DNA of 64,000 nucleotides from Corticium candelabrum (GCF_963422355.1 NC_085099.1:619613-683612), one strand, 5' to 3'; positions 11,302 to 27,485 are shown, numbered from the stretch's first letter. Notes: generated by a model not told the origin, from the letters alone. Program-made: numbers and translations.

Positions 11302-11327
11302 GACACACATGGCGCGCCATAGTGCAC

Positions 11328-11555
11328 ACGGTCTCTAGAACAGGAAAAGCACTGACAGTGCATGCGGTCCCTCATATATGTCTAGGAGCAGTACACGTAT
11401 TTGCAGTAGGTAAACAACTCTTCAGATCTCTCAGGAAGCCAATCTGACATCTGCTAGTCTGAGAGTGAGAGGCACTGTGTTTGTGTCATCACAATGACAA
11501 TCGTTTGGCGCATGTGTGCCATGTGTGTGTATGTGTAGACTCTAGCTAGGCGACA
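11328..11555. other. 5' flank of Ig-EGF copy 2
   Basis: No gene or repeat is clear. A GTGTGCCATGTGTGTGT stretch at about 11514-11530 loosely echoes the foldback terminus. The promoter of the downstream receptor gene is probably here. Confidence 0.4.
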
Positions 11556-14138
<2,583 letters not shown>

Positions 14139-15013
14139 ACTCGTAATCTGCACCTGTTGGAAACTCTACGTAATGCTCAACAAATAAGTGTAACGCTGTA
14201 GCTTTATCTATCTATAGAGTGCATGCAAGTCACAAAGAGCGTTCATGTTGATATTTTGAAATTTCTGTCTACACCGATAGCGTATACAGTGTGCAAGACT
14301 AGGAACATCTGCATGTATACAAATCTCTAGGTAATACAAATTCATACTAAATATACAAACTCTAGCTAGGTGGGTAGCACAGGTCCCTAGTGTACACTAT
14401 TACAGTGTTCTAATTTGCACAATAAATATCAAGTTAGAATAATAGGACACTGTATAATTATGTCTATGAAATTAACTAGAACTATTAAAACCTCCTAGGT
14501 AGAACGTGAAAAAGGCGCGCCGTCTATGTGTGTCTACGGGCTGCGTTCAAAACCTAACTAGCTAGAGACTGCTAGAAATTAATTAATCTAGTCTAGAGAC
14601 AGATCTAGAAGGAGATCTAGGTATACGTTCTTTTTTTTGTAGATTCCAATCTTGTAAATGCTGCTAGCTCTACTACAGTAGTTCTGCTTCTCTTCACGAA
14701 AACTGAAACCACTAGAGAATGGGGTGTCTACCTACTCGACGTCATCAAGCCGGGAACTCCACAGCCAATCGGTGTTGGAGTACATCAGACCAATGAACAT
14801 GCACAACGTAATGGGGATTCCACCAAATTTTTGTCTCCCTATACGCTGCGCAACAGCAGCTACGCATCATTCGCTGTTGATTCCATTTCGAGAGACGTCG
14901 ATCACCACACTGCCTATCTTGTGAACGGTTGCAAGCCGCTGTATAGCTTACCTGCAAACGGAACCGAATTCAGTCTTGGTTCGCAGGCCGCAGACGCTGA
15001 GATCAAGAGCACA
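14139..15013. other. Intergenic region upstream of the unrecognised + strand gene
   Basis: No gene can be supported. 14640-15010 holds several short overlapping open frames on both strands with no recognisable domain; part may be a 5' untranslated exon. A GGCGCGCCGTCTATGTGTGTC stretch near 14514 resembles the foldback terminus and may be a solo remnant. Confidence 0.4.
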
Positions 15014-16798
15014 GATGGCAGAAGAAGGAAATGGCACGGATAGCACTGAAATACAATCGGTATGTGCAAGCCTACCCTTGGATGAAGGTAAGAGTACTTA
15101 GAGGCGAATTTGCAACTAGGGAGATCCCCTGACTTCCCATAATCCCTTGCGTAGTAAACATCACATGTAGCCATTATGACGTTCACGTGATGTATAATTA
15201 TATAATGCTCTGAGCTCTAATTAATTGAACGCTGACAAATATGTCTGATGTTAATTAAGGAACAAACGTGGAGAATGAGACAGTCGAAGACAAAGCCTAC
15301 ATGCTGCTGAATGATGATTGCACAACAAATGCCAGGTTGAACAATCAGCCGGCGGTTATAGATGTGAACAGATCTAATGCTATACCTATTCAACGTCCAG
15401 AACGACGGGCGTCTACATCTGTATGTGTGGGAGATCAGAGCATGACATCTACTGAACTACCATATGCATTACCGATGAGTTGGCCACTTGCAGCAAACCA
15501 AAGTCTCCCTGCAAACCAAAGTCTCCCTGGTTTTGAGGCTTTGACCCAATTATCACCTATGGAACAGTCTCTGTCAGTAGACCCTTTCTCTTCATTGCAT
15601 TTTAGCTGGCCACTGGGAAATGTTGTAAGCCGTGCTCTGTTCCAATCGATGCCGTGGAGGCAAGACCAACTACCAGCATCTTACCATCAGTATAGAAGAC
15701 CCAGAACATTGTCTCTTAGTTCAACAGCTTCTGACATGCTATACAATATTGAGGAAGAACAAAATTCAACGGATACTGCAGTCAGTGAAATGATGAATGG
15801 AGCTTACTCGAGTGCTGAGCAAATATACGAAGAAACTAATAGCGAAACATTGTCCTCATCTGTTGCTCCATTTATCACAGTGCCAGATGTGACAGATACC
15901 TACGCTGAAGAGATAGTAGATACATCTGACATGTACAGCATTGGTCAACAAAAAGATGAGCCAACAAATATATTACAGCAACCCCTTGAAAGACAGATAG
16001 CTGCAGCAAACTTCTATGTTGACCAGTCAATAAAACTACAAGAACCCAGTATTTCAGTTGAACGCCAACCTCCTCATGTATGATTGTGTTTGTGAAAAGC
16101 TACAATTCACTAGTCACATTACTGTTGTTTATAGCAATATCGAGTTCGTTATGATAAAGAAACATCAGGGACGCCAAAAGGGCTATTGAAAGGTCAGGAC
16201 AAAGAACCTACTGCCATTCAAGTAAGATACGTTCAATACAACTTACCACATCGGTACAAAAAACTGATAGAAACTTATATTGTGCAGTTGGAGAATGTTC
16301 CTCCGCAGACAGGAGACATTCCTATTGATATTACTGTCAGAACAACTTCTGATAAGTTACATCCGACTATCTATGCCACGTGTTTTGGTAAATCGATGCC
16401 TTCTGATTGGTATCATAACAAAGAAACTGGGACTGTACAGACTGTTGTTAGGGAAGCTGACAGCTACCGAAAACAGTAAAGCTATACTTTTAAATGTAAT
16501 AGCTAGTAATGGTTACTGACTGGTCAATGTGCTGTGCTGTAGACTTGATTTCCTCGCAGTTCGAAGGCGGAAAAAGGACAGTGTTGATGTTAGCTCGGCT
16601 ACACAGCAGGAACTGAAGAGTTTTCGAGTGAAAATTCAAGCACTAATTCCTTCAGCTCAAGGAAGGAAGCTCTCTGTCTCAGCTACCACACGTCTTGTGC
16701 AGGCTGTTTGTCCGAACAAAATGACCAAACTTCGAATGCATCACAAAACGACCTGCGATGGATTTGCTGTGTCACCAGCCAAAAAGGTGAAACCATAA
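15014..16798 (+). CDS. Unrecognised protein, possible transcription factor
   Basis: Four exons join in consistent phase: 15014-15087 (ATG, MAEEGNGTDSTEIQS), 15260-16077 (long Ser/Thr/Gln/Pro-rich acidic region, no fold evident), 16135-16475, and 16543-16798 (stop at 16796-16798). The protein is about 500 residues. The low-complexity N-terminal half resembles an activation region. The C-terminal 200 residues are more ordered: they carry IQVRYVQYNLPHRYKKL, a basic VRRRKKDS segment, and LKSFRVKIQALIPSAQGRKL. These recall the beta-sandwich DNA-binding domains of the p53-like/NDT80 group in their pattern of basic loops and short strands, but no diagnostic motif was matched. The start is chosen because the downstream frame has no earlier in-frame ATG after a splice site. 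Confidence 0.5.
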
Positions 16799-17937
16799 CG
16801 CAAGGGCAAACATATGATATCGTGAATGGAATATCGTACACTATATCAAGTATTTCTATCATCAAGTTGCGATACCTAGTAACTACTAAGGATGCTGACT
16901 GTATACTGTGCCTCTTTGAATGTATGTGTATCCTGACTTGTATCCTGAATTTTAACAATTGTACGTACTGTAGCATTATTGATCCTGCCATCATAGGTCA
17001 ATCTTTATTAGTTACCTTAGTTTGATACATGTAACATAATATCAAAATGTTATCTATACTGCATTTCCCCTTGCAGTGATGACAAGTTTGGTTGCAAAAG
17101 TGTCACAAACGTGTACTAAATTTAGATGAGGGTATTCCACAACTTCGCTGGGGACTGGAACTTCCCTTACTCAAGACGACGTCAGTGGCTTTCCCACATT
17201 GATGGATGGACCGCAACATCATACACAATGCCAATTTCCTTAAAACATTAAAGATAGCACCTTAACAGAAGCGAGTTGCATGCTGAAGCACCTACATTGT
17301 CACAATTAAAACAATGAGTTCAGACGTAGGTAGCATTCTGCAGCCCATCGGCTAAAAGTACCAGTATCCATGCATGTTTTGTCCTTTCTGAAAGAAGGCC
17401 CATTATGAATGAATGATAATGAATGATATATTTCTGTCGCACCTAATAAGGAACAGTTTCCTTTTGGGGCAAACATAAAAACAACTAAGATATAAGACGT
17501 ACAGCTAACAGACTACAAAATACACCAGCTACAACAGACAGCACAAACTACAATATATCTACACCATTCCTACATGCAACTTTTTATCTACAGCTAATAT
17601 ATTGTGATGATCGTACCAATCCTTCGTCTGGTAGCAAGTTGAGATAAGGAAATCAATCGATATGCATGTTGAAACTGTTTTGCACTTTATAAAGAAAGTC
17701 CCTTCTACTTCCTAATAATTTTGAAAGTACAAAGTCACTGCAAGTGAGCCCAGCATTTGGTGCTAAATATTTATTTAATAATATTCTACGAACATCAGAA
17801 AAGCATATCACTTCATTCTCTAAATAATGACTGCAGTATGTGGCTTGCTACCTTACTTAAGTGTTCTGACAGTATTGAATAACTTATTAACAAAATTATG
17901 TACCAAATGCTAACGAGATTCCATTAAAACCTAACTC
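16799..17937. other. Convergent intergenic region, no gene seen
   Basis: About 1.1 kb between two convergent genes. Short open frames occur near 16800-17025 but match nothing and lack a coding signature; they are probably 3' untranslated sequence. Confidence 0.5.
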
Positions 17938-20900
17938 CTATTTCATCTCACTTTTACTACAAGATTTGCTTCTGTGTTGTCGACTTGGCAAGAAAGGAGG
18001 TTTGACTAGTGATACCAAGTCATTAAGTGAGATAGTAGGATGATCTGCGACAGCTTCAACCAGTTCACCAAACGACTTTATCAATGAATCAATAACTCTT
18101 GGAAGAATCAAATGCGGTTGATATCTAAAGCCACCTCCAAGACCACAGTTGTCTGTGTTCTCCCATAAGACCAACTAAACCAACAATCTGTTTATATTTC
18201 TATATAAGTAACCCATAAAAATAAAATAAAAACAATGGAAAAATACATAAATACATAAAACTACTCGGTAAATAAGTTACTTGCACAACTGCTGACAAAT
18301 TGCTTAGTGCAGCGTTGTTATTGCAAATTACCAGCTCAATATTAAGTAAATAGACCAGAATAGAGTACAAAATCAAACTGACAACAGAAAACTAAACTTT
18401 CACATACTTCCATTTGACAGTCTTTGTGCAGCTGTCCATTAAGAGGACTAAGATAACATTTTGTTCCCAATCTAGCAAGACCTTGTCCTGATACTCCAAC
18501 AGCCGTTTCGGTAAAATAGAACTCATCAGGACTGGCTAGTTGTAGCACGTCATGCTTGTTCAAGTAGTAAAGTCGAACAGGAAGAGAACGAGGAAGATTT
18601 ACCTAAATAATAAAATGATATAGTACAACATAGAAACGCAGTTTACAAACTGTCTTACATCATCAGCGACAGATGCAAAGGGAAAATGGATGTGTTGATG
18701 TAAACTTGTCATCGTGGAAGAAAGCGAGCTCATCAGATCCAGGAAAGTTGTACACTGTGAAAGATTTACTCTCACAAATGCATCTGTCAAATCATAAACA
18801 GAATAAGAAGAGCAGCAACTACCATCTAACTTTAGGAGTAGATACCATTACTCAATGGCCCCAAAAGCCCATCCAAATCAGACGTAAACTGCCGTAATGA
18901 CAATTCAGTTCCAATGAGAAATTGACCAGATCCTGGTGGTGATAGCACAACACTTGTCTTCACGTCTCTGCTCCTAGCAGACATCAGACGAGACCGGAAG
19001 TATCGAGCTGATGGTAGCCTTGTTGGTGGCCTTTTGCCAATTGATGATCGACGTCTAGAATCACCAAGTCCATCTTCATGGACTGTGGAAAGATGCAGTT
19101 GAGTTTGATGATTTCCGTTCCATCCTCTGCAACATCGTGCTAATAGTACCGCAAAACAACCAAGGCACATAAAGTACAGATAGTGAGCCTGATCCACATA
19201 AGAACAGAAAGACTGAGGAAGCATACGTAAAAAATGCTCCGTTACTTCTTCATCTATCTATCACACAATTTATATTTTATAACAGTTATTACATTGTCTT
19301 TGTTTTAGCTTGTACCTTAAGAAACTTGAAGTCTGTAGCCTGCTGAGCTGACATATGTTCTGTTTGCCACTTCATTGATGTTGGTATCTGTTTTAGTTGT
19401 TTTGCTGCCTGCATTTTCAAGTGGGTTGGTAGTTTGACATGTGCTACAGTCTTAACTCTCTGTATTCCATGAACATTTCTTACAGTCTTGGTTGCAAGTG
19501 TTTCCCATAAACTCCACTGTCTTTCTTTTGACAATACTACAGATATCTCCAATTCCCTCCAAGCGACTTGCATAAAATTAATTTTACTTGAACGTAATGG
19601 ATTAAACCTCTTATTTCTGGCACCAAAGCAGTGTTGACCAAACTGTGGATTGGTTCGATAGCTTACATTTGCCATTGGTTTTGCTGCTACCAAGAAATTT
19701 TTTGACCATCTTTTTAATGCCTCTCTGTTTCCTTTGGAACCATCTTTTGTAGGGCGTACTTCCTCCACAGCATAAGCAGCAGCCAGCTGTCTTGCAAAAA
19801 AAGATGATGACCAAAAGTCACACACAATACATGGAAATGTGAGGATAAGAGTATGGTCAAATATGTTATGACTTAGTAGTTGTGATCGAAACAAATATGT
19901 TTTTGGACCATTTCCATAATGCAATTGGAAATGCTTCAATGATTGAGAATAAGGTAGTTTTGAATCTGAAACATCATTTCTATCTTCTTCAAGTGTCGCA
20001 ACGTTCTCAACTCTTGAGCAATCACTACTACAAAGCATCTCTTCATCTGCTTCACTTATTGCTTCTATCACTAATTCAAATGGTTTGTGCACCTCTTCCT
20101 CAATAACAGTGTGTACACGTTGACAAGATCCGGTTGTGACATTGAACTGGACTGTTGGCTCTCCTAACAATTACTCACATCATATAATATTTATAATAAC
20201 CAGACACTACCCATGAATATAAATATTTATAATTGCTGTGCAATCCTTATGTTATGCACAACTTAGACAAAAAGAAAAATACAAATGGACAGCTTGTATT
20301 GATTGCGCTATAATGCCCAAATAAGAGTATGCACAAAATGAAAAACATAGTTATTTACTCAATGTAAGTAATGTTGTTGTAGTTCATAGCTACAATATAG
20401 ACTAAAACTAGCCTCATACTAGACCCTCTCGTGCCAGTCGTGCCCGGTTCCGTATAACACGACAACTCTGGCACGATGGTGCAAGAGGGCCTAGTACAAG
20501 GCTAGACTAAAACCATGTTCAAGGCAAACCTTAATTATAGAGAATATATTAAATATGATAGTAACAATAACTAAACATACAAATCATTTAGTTAACTGTA
20601 CCTTTTGACACTTGCAAATAAATCCTCTGTTTGCCTTGAATAAACATGACTTTAAGAAGAGGGTGTAGCTGACATACTCTAGATAAACATCGTTTCAGGA
20701 CACCCACATCTACTGGTCCACGAATAGAAAATGGTCGAACAATATTCCTACTACGATAAGTGAGATCTGAGCAATCACCAGTCTCTAATGCTGCTTTATA
20801 GTCTAAGAATGCATGACACTGAAAAATTGTGGCAGGAAAGATGCCATGTGGATCACAAGAGTGAAACTTCATCTGGATAACAGGTTCCATGTCATTGTGG

Positions 20901-21658
20901 GTTGGAGTCACAATCTAAAACAAACAAGAAATAGTATGCATACTTGATTTAATTAAGTTAAGTCTAAATACTATGGTAATGTCAAGAAAGTTTGTGATAG
21001 ACTCAAGTAGGTACATATCCTTAGCTAGTTAACTTAATCGAAATGAGCCACTAATATTATTTACCTAACAAGCAAAACAATTGTTTCAGTGCATATAATT
21101 TGCGCGATTTATTAATTAATTTACTACCACTTCTTCTTCCTCCTCTTCTTCTTCTTCCTCTTCTGCTTCCTCCTCTTCTTCTTCGCTGTCACTTTCTGAC
21201 GATAACTCAACAGTCGACTCTGCCGGTGTCTTATTATCTTCTGTATCTTTGTCCATTCGAATGGGTGGAAGCAGGTGATTGCCTGCTTCATTTCTTTCTG
21301 TAAAATTTCCAGACACTAAGCGAAAAGGCGTATTTCTAGACTGGTGAGCGCCATCGGCCTGAGGCAAGATCGGCGTCTTCGATTTCGTCAAATGGAAATG
21401 AGCATCTTTGGGTTTCATTGCAGGTTGCGTTCTTGGTGCTGAAGGAGTAAACGGGTGTAATCCGGTAGCTGCTTGGGTAACGGTTAGTGCAATGTTGCCC
21501 GTTCCTCTTCTCAGCAGTGGATGCTGAACTGCGGGAAGATAAGTGCGGGTGTGTCTCGAAATGTTGACATGTTGTTTACCGCCGTGCTCATGATCAGTCG
21601 AGGTACCATCGCGCTGCACAACGTTGTTCGCTCCCTTTCTCTTGTAGACACGATTCAT
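17938..21658 (-). CDS. Protein with a degenerate NRPS-type condensation domain
   Basis: Seven or more exons: about 21658-21128 (disordered N-terminus, starts MNRVYKRKGANNVVQ, ends in a run of Glu), 20914-20604, 20165-19318, 19253 to about 18840, 18790-18660, 18600-18410 and 18174-17938. The fold is that of the condensation superfamily (PF00668). RGPVDVGVLKRCLSRVCQLH matches the N-terminal helix after a PFSIRG strand, FPCIVCDFWSSSFFARQLAA sits at the catalytic motif, FLDLMSSLSSTMTSLHQH matches the latch-side helix, and the C-terminus ends with the family-like FGELVEAVADHPTISLNDL. The active-site HHxxxDG reads PCIVCDF, so both histidines and the glycine are replaced; the Asp is kept. No adenylation or carrier domain is adjacent. 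Within the fourth exon a 51-nt GTACTT...GCAG stretch encodes a hydrophobic run and is probably a retained-frame mini-intron. It is divergent from the zinc-transporter gene. Confidence 0.7.
20412..20505. repeat. Short hairpin, MITE-like, in an intron of the condensation-domain gene
   Basis: TAGACCCTCTCGTGCCAGTC and the inverted arm ending GCAAGAGGGCCTAGT form an imperfect hairpin of about 95 bp, centred on CCGGTTCCGTATAAC. No duplication at the edges was identified. Confidence 0.5.
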
Positions 21659-22030
21659 TGTTAGAGAGGCTGAACGAACCGTGTGGAGAAACACTACGCT
21701 CCTAATGATCACGTGAGGTGATCACGTGGGTCAACAAGTGTGCACGTGCGTGCAAGTGTGTTCTACCAATGCGATAAACGTGCATCTAAATAGATTGTGG
21801 CAAATATGTTTTGCCACACTAATTTATGCAAATATAGTTTGAAAGATGTCATCCCATTGAGTCATAAATTTTGACTCAAATTAGTGTCTTCTTTTGTTCT
21901 AGGAATATCGTTGAGCAACAGTAGCCGATTTTACACTGTGTCTAGCATGCGCTCATCCTGGTCATGCGACCAGTTACAAAGCCGAAGTTGTTTAAATATC
22001 TATGCCACTGGCAAATTCCGGATCCGCTTG

Positions 22031-22089
<59 letters not shown>

Positions 22090-22212
22090 CGTGTGTGCGT
22101 GAATGTGAGTGTGGTGTGTGGGTGTGGGTAAAGATGTGGGTGTGGTTGACATGATACACGTAGAATTATCCGGGACTTGTCGCAGTTATTTGCTAGCCGC
22201 TAGCTTCACATC
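21659..22212. promoter_or_regulatory. Head-to-head promoter region, condensation gene and zinc transporter
   Basis: 554 bp between two divergent start codons. Two CACGTG E-boxes lie 7 bp apart (21710-21715 and 21723-21728), close to the minus-strand gene. A (GT)n tract at about 22037-22085 lies near the plus-strand gene. Confidence 0.5.
22037..22085. repeat. (GT)n microsatellite
   Basis: A GT run about 125 bp upstream of the zinc transporter start codon, followed by a G/T-rich stretch to about 22145. Confidence 0.95.
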
Positions 22213-24174
22213 ATGAATCTCTGGAAGAATTGCGTTTTACTGTTTCTTATCGGCTTCTGCTTTGGACGAGGCGATACTGCTCAAAATGAGGGGACCACCA
22301 AACAGGGTGACAACGTAGGATCCAGTGAGCAAGATGAGTTTGAGGAATACTTTGATCAGGATAGCATTCTGGAAGAAAGACAAGGAACTGATAAAGAACC
22401 ATTAGAAAACGAACTAACAGGTGGTGACAACGTTGAACATGTTCATCAACACAATCATGAAGATCATGACCATGATCATATCCATGATCATAACCATATC
22501 CATGATGACCATGCTGGTCACTTTCACTTTCATGAAGACGACGTTGATATGGTACAACAAGGTAAAGAGAAATGGTTTAGGCCACCTGATGATCAAGGAA
22601 GCATTCAAGAAGATCACAATCATCATGGACACGATCACAATCATCATGGACACGATCACAACCATGATCATCATGATCATCACGACCATCACGATCATCA
22701 TCATGGGCACAATCATGACCATCATCATCATCATCATCATCATGGGCACCATGGTAACTTTCATGAAGACGAGGGTGATTTGGTCAAACAAGGAAAGGAA
22801 AAATGGCTCAAACCTGCTGTTGATGAACCCAAACATGAAACTGTAGAAAGCTCTGAATTAAAAACAGACAGTGATCACCATGATGACAGTCATGTACATC
22901 ATGATCATGAACATGACCACCACCAGCACCACCACCACCACCACCATCATCATCATGAACATAAAACAATTAAACCCAAGCATGAGAAACACCACAATCA
23001 TCCTAATGGACAGGAAAGTGATCCTCAATTAAATAGTGGAAAGAAGAAATGGTTTAAACCTGTCAGTGATCATCATGAACATGAGACATTTGCAGATCAT
23101 GGCTCACAGTCTAAGCAGCAGGCTTCGTGGGACACTTGGTCGCAATCCCTGCTTGCAACTGTCTTGATTAGTGCTGCACCTTACTTTATACTATACTTTA
23201 TTCCATTGGAGAGCAACAAGAAGGAGCAGGAACCGCTTCTCAAGCTTTTACTGAGCTTTGCTTCGGGTGGGTTATTGGGAGATGCATTCTTACATCTCAT
23301 TCCACATGCTGTCAATCCTCATGTCCATGGTGCAGATGACGGTAATATACATGGACACACACATCACAACCATGACCACCTCCATCACCACCACCATCAG
23401 TCTAATGAAGATGCACATGGACATCACCATGACATTAGTGTTGGTGTGTGGGTATTAGCTGGAATTCTTGCGTTTCTGGTTGTTGAAATGTTTGTTCGTC
23501 ATGTGAAGTCTGGTCATAGTCATTTTGGCGGACATAGTCATTCGCATTTATCAGCCGCTGGTGTAAAAAAGGTAAAGACCCAGGAGGGAAACAAAGACAA
23601 AGAGGGCAAAGAGAGAAAGGAAAAAGAAACCAAGGATGCAGATGAACAGTCGCATGGTGATGCAGAAAACGACGAGGAAGAACAAGAACAAGGAGAACGA
23701 GAAGAAGAAAGCAGCAATACTCAAACTATTAAAGTGTCTGGATATCTCAACTTGGCTGCTGATTTTAGTCACAATTTTACTGATGGTCTTGCTATTGGAG
23801 CATCGTTTCTGATGAGCCGTAACCTTGGTGTTATCACTACACTCACAGTTCTACTACATGAAATCCCACACGAGATAGGTGATTTTGCAATCCTGGTTCA
23901 GTCGGGCTACTCTAAACAGAAGGCTATGTTGTTACAGCTTAGCACAGCCACTGGTGCCTTGGCTGGTTGTATGTGTGGGCTACTTGCTGATAACCTCAGT
24001 GTAGCAGCCACGTCTTGGATCTTGCCATTCACGGCTGGAGGATTCATTTACATAGCAACTGTATCTGTAATTCCTGAGCTGTTGGAAGAGAGTAGCTTCA
24101 AACAGTCAGTAAAGGAAGTGGTTGCAATGTTGGTAGGCATCTTGATGATGGTTCTTATGTGCTATGTTGAATGA
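22213..24174 (+). CDS. SLC39A7: ZIP-family zinc transporter, SLC39A7/Catsup type
   Basis: 653 residues in a single exon. ZIP7 proteins release zinc from the ER and Golgi into the cytosol. A signal peptide ([18 protein letters not shown]) precedes a 300-residue luminal region with long His/Asp runs. Membrane helices begin at about residue 310 ([20 protein letters not shown]), and the second holds [20 protein letters not shown]. The metal-site helix IV reads [13 protein letters not shown] and helix V reads [11 protein letters not shown], the signature of the LIV-1 subfamily, both complete. Between helices III and IV is a charged loop (Lys/Glu/Gln-rich, about residues 450-500). The His-rich region is unusually long compared with human ZIP7 (469 residues). 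Lack of introns contrasts with most neighbours. Convergent with the dioxygenase-like gene. Confidence 0.95.
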   Translation: MNLWKNCVLLFLIGFCFGRGDTAQNEGTTKQGDNVGSSEQDEFEEYFDQDSILEERQGTDKEPLENELTGGDNVEHVHQHNHEDHDHDHIHDHNHIHDDHAGHFHFHEDDVDMVQQGKEKWFRPPDDQGSIQEDHNHHGHDHNHHGHDHNHDHHDHHDHHDHHHGHNHDHHHHHHHHGHHGNFHEDEGDLVKQGKEKWLKPAVDEPKHETVESSELKTDSDHHDDSHVHHDHEHDHHQHHHHHHHHHHEHKTIKPKHEKHHNHPNGQESDPQLNSGKKKWFKPVSDHHEHETFADHGSQSKQQASWDTWSQSLLATVLISAAPYFILYFIPLESNKKEQEPLLKLLLSFASGGLLGDAFLHLIPHAVNPHVHGADDGNIHGHTHHNHDHLHHHHHQSNEDAHGHHHDISVGVWVLAGILAFLVVEMFVRHVKSGHSHFGGHSHSHLSAAGVKKVKTQEGNKDKEGKERKEKETKDADEQSHGDAENDEEEQEQGEREEESSNTQTIKVSGYLNLAADFSHNFTDGLAIGASFLMSRNLGVITTLTVLLHEIPHEIGDFAILVQSGYSKQKAMLLQLSTATGALAGCMCGLLADNLSVAATSWILPFTAGGFIYIATVSVIPELLEESSFKQSVKEVVAMLVGILMMVLMCYVE

Positions 24175-24780
24175 TTATAGCCGACCAAACAAAGTGCTAG
24201 TCACGAAGGATAGTAGTCTCGTGATTATACAATTGAAGAGCTGTTGAATTGTGTGATAGCTTGTCGTCATCAAGGGCGCATTCCATTGGGCTCTTCCAGA
24301 AGAGTCTAGAAAAGGTTGGAAGACCTGACACCAACAGATGATCAACCAATGGAACGCCTTTTCCACTTTGGAAGAGCCCAATGGAACGCCCCCCCCCAAG
24401 AGTAATGCCTTGAATTTACGTTTGCTTACTCCCTGCGTCACCTCACTAGCATACAGTGATTGACGTTTGCATAGGAACTGGTTCGTTTGGTTAATTAAGC
24501 ATCAGAGATCTGCTGAGATCAGTTTCGCTTTATGATTGTTAAACTCAAACTGTGAAACATTGTCTCAGTGTTCCTATTAACTGCACTTAGTTGTTTGCTC
24601 ACGCTGTCTTAAACATTCGGAAGTGTTACGTACTACTGTAATACACAATCTCCACTCTTTTTCACCACCATATTGTTATAAGCTACAGCACTTCAACAAT
24701 CTACGTGACAACGAACACAATAAATGTCAATCAAACACATGCAACAAACAAACGAAACATGCAAACAAAAACGTTCTTCC
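24175..24780. other. Convergent intergenic region with a short inverted-repeat element
   Basis: 3' ends of the zinc transporter and the dioxygenase-like gene. Apart from the hairpin described separately at 24274-24391, no gene or other element is seen. Confidence 0.6.
24274..24391. mobile_element. MITE-like element, 118 bp
   Basis: The left end GGGCGCATTCCATTGGGCTC continues to CTTCC and the right end is GGAAGAGCCCAATGGAACGC plus CC, an inverted repeat of about 22 bp with one 2-base indel. The terminus is followed by a run of C. An internal ATCAACCAATGGAACGCC copies part of the end, so there may have been an internal duplication. Confidence 0.6.
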
Positions 24781-26450
<1,670 letters not shown>

Positions 26451-27485
26451 GTTGTGATGACTTGCACAAAAGTCTATGTAACTCAACGTCCAGATGGCAT
26501 TTTATAGATGTTATAGTGTCAATGGAAGTGGTGGCACAGATGTGTCCTGTGTTGATAACACCCTCGCCTATTAGGTAGACAATAGGTCATTTGGTGTCAT
26601 TTCTAGCTGACGCAAGTCAAAGTGTGTTGCAAGTTAAAGTGTGTTACATCCGTTTCATCCGCGATATCCCTAGCTAGCAATTAGGTAATTATTATTATGA
26701 ACTAGTAATATGTCAGAAGTTATAAACGGATGTAAGCAGTGGGTCAATCCAGGGAATGACGAAGGCGGGGAGAGACTGGCTCGAGTCTAGCTCACCCGCA
26801 ACTACTAGGTCTCACCCGCAACTACTAGGTCTCACCCGCAACTCGTCTAACATCCGCTCCTAGAGCCTTGAAATCTCACCCACAACTCACATCCAATATC
26901 CGCTCCTAGCCTTGTTCTAAGTAGGCCTTGTAGCCAAACTTTCTAGCTCCCGTTGAACTTCAACGTTAACGTCCGCTCCTAGCCACCCGCAACTCAAATT
27001 AGTGGTCCACTCCTCTAGAGCCTCGTTCTACGTAGACCTTGTAGCTAATCTTCCTAGCTCCCGTTGCTGTCATGTTCTTTCTGTAGGTCTGACGGTCACA
27101 GTTCTCTCAAGGCCGTAGATCACAATGTTCGTCAGTCTAAAGTGAGAGTCTCAGCGCATGCGCAAAACACAGCGCATCCGGATCTGCGATCCACTCTGGG
27201 GCGGTTTTAGTGTAGCAAACGACAAACTGCTTCAATGAAATGGTACACACTGTACTGTATACAGTCTATAAAGACATGCGTGAGCAAACGAGAAAACGTT
27301 TACGTTATCCGGAAGGTCAGCTGTTGCCCTTAGGCCTACTAGTAGTGAGTCATCATTCGGCTGCCTGTCATTCGACTAAGCATTAGTAGTCCTACTGCGC
27401 ATGAACTCATCGTCAGGTATAACAGTATCCGTCTTTGATGTTGGAATTAAATCAGAACACTGTCTAACTAACGTCGTCGTTCGTC
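26451..27485. promoter_or_regulatory. Divergent intergenic region with tandem repeats
   Basis: Between the dioxygenase-like gene and pirin. Three copies of about 20 bp (TCTCACCCGCAACTACTAGG) lie at 26792-26855, followed by two diverged copies of about 130 bp (both with CTCCTAG, a TTCTA.GTAG.CCTTGTAGC core and TAGCTCCCGTTG) at about 26865-27067. No gene seen. Confidence 0.5.

Larger units (their letters stand above)
4501..11327. mobile_element. Large foldback DNA element with about 2.5-kb inverted arms
   Basis: The first 17 bases (GTGCACTATGGCGCGCC) recur inverted at 11311-11327, and the arms stay inverted repeats inward to about 7077 on the left and 9018 on the right. Order in each arm from the outside: a short GC-rich end, a 22-bp tandem array, an AT-rich stretch, a GC-richer block, and the 5' end of a small gene. 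The loop 7078-9017 holds the rest of that gene, a second frame, and a MITE-like relic. Arm identity by eye is very high over the GC-rich block (6540-7077 against 9018-9560). The left arm carries an extra palindromic insert of about 790 bp. Architecture resembles foldback-type elements such as Drosophila Foldback or Galileo and sea-urchin TU, whose long inverted ends carry tandem repeats. The superfamily is not assigned because no transposase core is recognised. Confidence 0.85.

Noticed and set aside
4501-11327. Reading the foldback element as a host segmental inversion or assembly hairpin
   Set aside because: Arms carry defined ends, a one-sided insert and unequal arrays, which do not fit a simple artefact; long-read confirmation is still wanted.
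16800-17025. 105-codon frame downstream of the unrecognised gene
   Set aside because: Overlaps another frame on the opposite strand, no domain, Cys/Ile-rich composition typical of AT-rich 3' sequence.
22414-22846. Met/Ile-rich frames on both strands inside ZIP7
   Set aside because: Shadows of the CATCAT/GATCAT codons of the His-rich region.
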